From positions 10,609,501-10,673,500 of the forward strand of contig CM072339.1 of the NCBI GenBank assembly GCA_036874045.1: DNA of 64,000 bases, read 5' to 3'. A program made the translations under genes and the position numbers. The DNA comes from Cymodocea nodosa. Its lineage: Eukaryota; Streptophyta; Magnoliopsida; Alismatales; Cymodoceaceae. The notes under the pieces are model-generated. The model worked only from the letters and a program-made list of their open reading frames with translations. It searched no databases and was not told the DNA's origin. The number at the start of each line of letters is the position of its first letter. The stretch's first letter is position 1. Below are positions 58,658 to 64,000 of this stretch, one piece after another.

Positions 58658-60889
58658 TTAGCCTCTATTCCTAAGTTTATCTACTTCCTTCTGGAGTTTT
58701 TCTAATTGCTGCTCTAATTGTTCTATCCTCTATACAACTTCAATAATGCCTTCAGAAGGTACAGATACTTCAGCAGCTACAACATAATTTCTGTATTCTT
58801 TCATTACAATGGTTCTTGATCTTATCCTTTTGGATGTCCATTTCGTGAAACCAATACAATCTACCATCAATATAGGTATCAAATCTCCATAAAATAATTT
58901 CTTTGCAGACCTCATTTTGGATAGGAAGACTTGACACCAATTAACTTGAATTCTATTCACAACTACATAAGTGGCCCACTTGACAAATTGACTCAGTTCA
59001 ATGTCATGGCCCATTCATTGGTAGACATTTTTAATCAAAATGTTAGCTATGATGTGTGCTTTACCATTTAAATGCTTCAGTTTATTTAATAATGGCACAC
59101 CAGGATTGATAGCCAAACTATCCTTGATTTCTTGCTTTATCCATTTAATGATAGTTGTGCTTTCAAAAATTTCTTTTCCTTCATTCTTCAATCCAAAAAT
59201 GTTGTGGAGAAGCTCTAGTATTATCTGTACATTAGCTTCCTCCACATTGGAAATCAATTTTCCTTCTTCTTCTCTTAAATTAGCATAAAAGCAAGGCACT
59301 AGATTTTCATATATTGCATGCCCTTTTTGCTGAGAAATAAATTGCAGTAGACCCTAGAACTCAAATAATTCCTTCATTTCTTGCATTCCGTCCCAATTTA
59401 CTGATCTACTGTATATGATATCATAACCCCTAATCTCTTGGTATTTATTATAAGCTTCTTGACTCCAAAAGTGTACTTCATTCAGAACTATTACTTTAGT
59501 CAGGTCAGGAATGTGACTTTGTTGTTCCAAAGGGGTTTGTTCTTGATCTTCCTCTTCCATAGGCTAAACTTGAACTTGCTGAAAATGTTCTGCAAATTCA
59601 TGAACATTTGCTTTTGCTTTTGTCTGTGGTGGTGAGCCGGCAGAACTCTCCACTTTGTCTTGAATTCTTTCCATAAATTGCTAAAGAGTTTCTTGCTCTT
59701 TAGTGAAATCTGCAAAGTCATTTCTTTCAATAAGGCTTTGTTTAGCTTCTTGTTCATTATCTGTTCTTTCTTCTTCCTCCTAACTACCAATCTGCATTGT
59801 CACCGTTCTTTCTGATTCTTTGGCAGATTGGGATGAAATCATGGGCAAATCAGCTTTTGCCCTAATTTCTGTTTCTTCTTCTTGTACAGGCTATAGACTA
59901 ATTTCAACCTGTTTTTCTTCTTCTCTTTGCTCTTGCTGTTGCTGCTCCTGCTCCTCCTCAGAATCGGATAGCAGGTTTACAAAAATTGGCTCTACAGACC
60001 TTGTTGATGTTGGTACTTCAGATTTAATCTCCTTTTGACATTCAGGCACTATCTCTTTTCCTTTCCTTCATTTGATTAATTGTGCTTGGTCTTCCTCTTC
60101 TACTTCTAAGATTAAATTCATAAACAAAGGCTCTGCACACCTTTGAGCCACAGGTACTAGCTCTTCCTATTTAATTTTTTCAATATTTGCTGGTCTCAAA
60201 GGACCAGCTTCAACTTCTCTTGCAGCAAATCTGATAGTTGTTCTTTGATGCTGTTCAACTTTAATTTTGTATTGGGCTTTCAATTTTTCTACAGCCCTCT
60301 TCTTGCAAAGTGCATCAAATACCATGTGTGCTTTAGCTACTGCCACATCTTCTGGTTCTCTTTGGTTTTTCCCAACTTGAACCAATCCTTGGAATTCTCT
60401 TAATTCCTCTTCAGTTGAAGGCCCCAACATTTGTACTCGTGCCAACAGCCTGAATGGTGGAACTGAAGGTCCTGGCTGCTGTTCCTTAGGAACAGGTCTT
60501 TCAACAGTTGGCTCCTCTTGTTCTTCTTCTGCTTGTTGCTATCGCCTTATTGCACCCCTTGCACAACTAGCAATGTGCTTTTTGAACCATAATCTGGCCT
60601 TGCGCTGGATTATCTCTAGGGCTACTTCGTTGTTTGGCCTAATTTTTCTCTCTTTACGTACAGAAATTTCTGTTACTACTTTGATTCTTGTTTCCACTAT
60701 CTGGGGTATTTGTATACCCAAATCTACTAAAAATCTTCTCAAGTTGAAAAGTTTGGATTCTACCTTCTGTAGCTCTTTTTCTCTTGTCGTATTCCTGATT
60801 TTCTATTATGTGTGCAATTCCTCTAACTCTTTTAGAAATTCTGATGTGTCAATAGTATCTTCCTAGAACTCAGGCATCATCTTCCTCAT
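58658..60889 (-). pseudogene. ORF3 of the gypsy element
   Basis: One frame of 743 codons from ATG 60889 to TAA 58658, interrupted by about a dozen nonsense codons but no frameshift that I can find. Amino part basic (KVVTEISVRKERKIR), glutamate/glutamine-rich linker (about 60000-59500), then a region clearly homologous to copia ORF3: QEAYNKYQEIRGYDIIYSR, MQEMKELFEF, HNIFGLKNEG, VVNRIQVNWCQVF, KKLFYGDLIPI. Ends in a short coiled coil (QLEKLQKEVDKLRN). TAG at the Q of LFEFQG and TGA at a W show C-to-T/G-to-A decay. Lies 610 bases downstream of integrase, where Athila elements often carry an env-like or unknown ORF. Function unknown. Confidence 0.8.
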
Positions 60890-61499
60890 CGTGGAATTAC
60901 ACAACAGCACGAAATCACTCTGATCTTTTTGTTCTAAGTTTTAACTGATCTGCTAGATAAGGCCCCCAAAACCCTACGTTTTAGTCCAAATAAGCCCTAA
61001 GTTTAGGTAGGTAATTGAGTCATTTCCCAAACAAAACTCTCGCTCTCTCATCCGTGGAATCACGGATAACTCCACGGACTAAGTTTGTGGACTTAACTAC
61101 AGCACTCCGTTGAGTTACGGTTAACTCAACAGAATAAGCTCGTTGACTGACTCAAGACTCAATGGAGTAAGTTTGTTGAGTTAAGCGTAACTCAATGTAC
61201 CTCTTGTACAAACAGATATATATAAAAAATACTTAAGATAATAGTTTTTTTTTCAGTTTTTACCGGTTTAACCGATACTATGTTTCGATCAGACTGACTT
61301 TTTTCCGGTTGAACCGATACTAAGTTTCAGTAAAACCAAATTTTTTTTTTTTTTTACTAAAAATTAATATAAATTTTTTATGTTCTAGTCATACTGATGG
61401 ATCTAGTCAGTTGAATTGCAACGATTTTTTTATATTTTATAAATTTTTTATATTTTTATTTTTATTTTATATGAAAATAAAATAAAAACTGATTTTTTA
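60890..61499 (-). other. Spacer between integrase and ORF3
   Basis: ACTCCACGGACTAAG / CCGTTGAGTTACGG motifs at 61068-61170 and two CCGGTTGAACCGATAC motifs (61263, 61304) like those at 5424-5700. T-rich runs at 61340. No coding signal. Confidence 0.5.
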
Positions 61500-64000
61500 C
61501 TAAGTAAAGTTCGAGTAGTCCTCTACTCTAACTTCTACTATAATTCCAAAAGAACTTTTTGGTATTTTCAGAATAGGTCTAAGTCTTTGTTCATTTACTT
61601 TAAAGATATTCTGATTTTTAGGATTTTCAATCTCAATAGCTCCATAAGGATAAATATTTTGAACTATGTAAGGTCTTGCCCATCTAGATCTTAATTTTTT
61701 TGGATGGTTATGGAGTCTAGCCATGTAAAGATATACTTCTTGTCCTATTTCAAAGCTTTTTGGAATAATTTTCCTATCATGCGAGAATTTCATTTTCTCT
61801 TTTTCTCTTACAGTCTTCGAATAAGCTTCATTTCTAAATTCTTCTAATTCAATTAATTGCATTTTCCTATTTTCAGCAGCTTGATTTAAATTAGTATTCA
61901 GAGTTTTTAATACCCAATAAGCTTTATGTTCTATTTCAGCTGGTAAATGACAACTTTTTCCATATACTAGCCTAAAAGGTGACATACCTAAGCTTGTCTT
62001 ATAAGCAGTTCTATAAGCCCAAAGTGCATCTATCAATCTATTAGCCTAATCTGTTCTAGTAGGATTTACTACTTTTTCTAAGATTAACTTAATTTGTTTG
62101 TTTGCACTTTCTACTTGTCCACTTGTTTGTGGATGATATGATGTTGCAATTTTGTGGTTTACTCCATATTTCTTCATTAAGGCTTCAAAACTTCTATTAC
62201 AGAAATGAGTCCCTCTATCACTGATAATAGCTTTAGGTATTCCAAATCTGGCAAATATATTGGTTCTTATAAATTGTATTACCACTTTGTTGTCATTAGT
62301 TTTTGTAGGAATAGCTTCTATCTATTTAGATACATAATCCACCCCCAACAATATGTAATTAAATTGATTAGACATAGGAAATGGACCTATAAAATCTATT
62401 CCCCACACATCAAAGATTTCAACCTCAACAATAGGATTAAGAGCATTATATTCCTCTTTGATATTCTTCCTATTTGTTGACATCTTAAATAACTTAAGCA
62501 ATATTTATGAGCATCTTTGAATAGTGTTGGCCAATAAAACTTACATTGCAGAATTGTTGTAGTAGTTTTCCTTGAGCCATAATGCCCTCCACAAGCTTGG
62601 TCATGATAGAAAGACAATATACTCTGATATTCAGTTTCTGGAACACACCTCCTTAAAACCATATCAAGACATTTCTTAAATAAGTATGGGTCTTCCCAAT
62701 AGTAATATTTTACTCTTGAGAAAAATAATTTCTTATCCTGTTTATTCCAATCCTTAGGTGTTAAACCAGTAACTAAGTAATTAACTATGTCTACATACCA
62801 AAGTATTGTGTTGATGGTCATTAATTATTCATTAGGATAATTATCCTTAATTTCAATATTTGATTTTTTTATTTGTAATATTGATAAATGATCTACTACT
62901 ACATTCTCACAACCTTTTTTATCTTTAATTTCTAGATTAAATTCTTGTAATAATAATATCCATTAGATCAATCTAGGCTTAGTCTCTTTTTTTGCTATTA
63001 GATGTTTTAAAGTTGAATGATTTGTGTATACTATTACTTTAACTCCAATCAGATATGATCTAAACTTTTCTAAGGCAAACACAACAGCTAATAGTTCTTT
63101 TTCAATAGTTGTATAATTAACTTGAGCATCATTTAAGGTTTTGCTTGCATAATGAATCACTCTAGGAGATTTTTCTATCTTCTGTCCCAACACTGCTCCT
63201 ACAGTAAAATCAGACGCATCACACATTAATTCAAATGGATGGCTCCAATCAGGTACTTGAATTATAGGAGTTGAAATTAAGCTAGTTTTAAGTCTAAAAA
63301 ATGCTTCCTTGCAATTTTTATCAAAGTTGAATGGGACATTTTTTAATAGATTAGCTAAAGGTCTAGCTATTTTGCTAAAGTCTTTAATAAATCTTCTATA
63401 AAAACTAGCATGTCCTAGAAATGATCTAATATCTTTTACTGATTTAGGTTCTGGTAGATTAGAAATTACTTCTATTTTAGCTTTATCTACTTCCAACCCT
63501 TTCTTAGAAACAACATGCCCTAAGACTATTCCTTGTTTAACCATGAAGTGAAATTTTTCCCAATTTAAAACCAGATTTTTTTCCACACAGCATTTTAATA
63601 TTTGGTCTAAATTTTTTAAACAAACTTCATATGAGTTGCCATATAAAGTAAAATCATCCATAAATATTTCTAAAAATTCTTCAGTCATTCCAGTAAATAT
63701 GCCCTACATACACCTTTGAAATGTAGTTGGTACATTGCATCATCCGAATGGCATTCTCTTAAAAGCATAAGTTCCATTAGGATAGGTGAAAGTTGTTTTC
63801 TTTTGATCTTCTAATGCTACTGGAATTTGATTATAACCTGAATACCCGTCTAGGAAACAAAAATATTCTTGCCTTGCTAATCTTTCCAATATTTGATCTA
63901 TAAAAGGTAAGGGAAAATGATCTTTCCTAGTCATAGCATTCAGCTTTCTATAGTCTATACATACTCTCCAACTTGATTGAATTCTAGTAGGTATCAAGCC
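61500..64000 (-). pseudogene. Athila-like gypsy pol (RT, RNase H, integrase)
   Basis: Continues beyond the right edge. RT from 63997: RKLNAMTRKDHFPLPFIDQ, FTYPNGTYAFKRMPFG, and the catalytic [10 protein letters not shown] (63665). RNase [33 protein letters not shown], and VYTNHSTL, where the usual Asp of the TDH motif is Asn. Integrase: His/Cys zinc region HDQACGGHYG to [11 protein letters not shown] (about 62650-62500), core Asp in FIGPF (about 62390), Asp in ISDRGTHF (about 62220), Glu in GQVESANK (about 62110), C-terminal part [15 protein letters not shown] to the stop at 61500. Few stops: about 62971, 62822, 62325, 62046 and 63739. The least decayed pol in the window; protease and the RT start lie outside it. 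Confidence 0.93.

Overview
This is AT-rich plant nuclear DNA made almost entirely of nested, decayed LTR retrotransposons, with one PIF/Harbinger DNA transposon and a small piece of organelle-derived DNA. The plant assignment rests on Ty1/copia and Athila-type Ty3/gypsy proteins, on fragments of plastid psbA and ccsA, and on F-box/FBA-type proteins. I see no intact host gene, no tRNA or rRNA gene and no CRISPR array. Nearly every coding region is interrupted, mostly by single nonsense codons.

Layout: 1-2110 is an Athila-like gag followed by an F-box pseudogene cut by a copia LTR. 2111-4648 is that LTR with a partial copia gag. 4649-6094 is AT-rich repeat sequence. 6223-17246 is copia element A (+), complete with LTRs, PBS, PPT and target-site duplication TGGTT. 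It sits inside a Harbinger transposase gene whose halves are 17247-18535 and 6095-6222 (- strand). 18780-20279 is gypsy LTR/PBS debris plus a second F-box copy. 20280-31175 is copia element B (-), complete, with target-site duplication AAATC. 31186-33289 holds a gypsy LTR scrap, a 102-bp-arm inverted repeat, psbA and ccsA fragments and a GC-rich unidentified stretch. 33290-40548 is copia element C (+), with a truncated 3' LTR. 40549-64000 is gypsy material on the - strand. From right to left it reads: pol, ORF3, gag, F-box, shared module, PPT, LTR, PBS, a foreign copia fragment, then LTR, PBS, gag, F-box, module, PPT, LTR and a second pol.

The most interesting biology is modular. (1) A gag plus F-box/FBA cassette recurs in the gypsy-type elements. 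(2) An extra ORF of about 750 codons (called ORF3 here) is shared by the copia elements and by the gypsy element, although these belong to different superfamilies. (3) A noncoding stretch of about 1.2 kb is also shared between copia and gypsy elements, in the same sense orientation. (4) Copia A and B share an identical deletion of integrase and most of reverse transcriptase. Copies A, B and C also share amber codons in gag, while their ORF3 copies share no stop codons. This suggests a non-autonomous family that kept multiplying with a broken gag-pol and an intact ORF3. (5) Unrelated elements carry the same short motif (ACTCAACG or ACTCGTTAAGTTA), often as palindromes and near CACGTG boxes in the copia LTRs.

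Limits: everything was read by eye from the sequence. Family names come from motif recognition, boundaries marked approximate are by comparison between copies, and no alignment, dating or database search was run.
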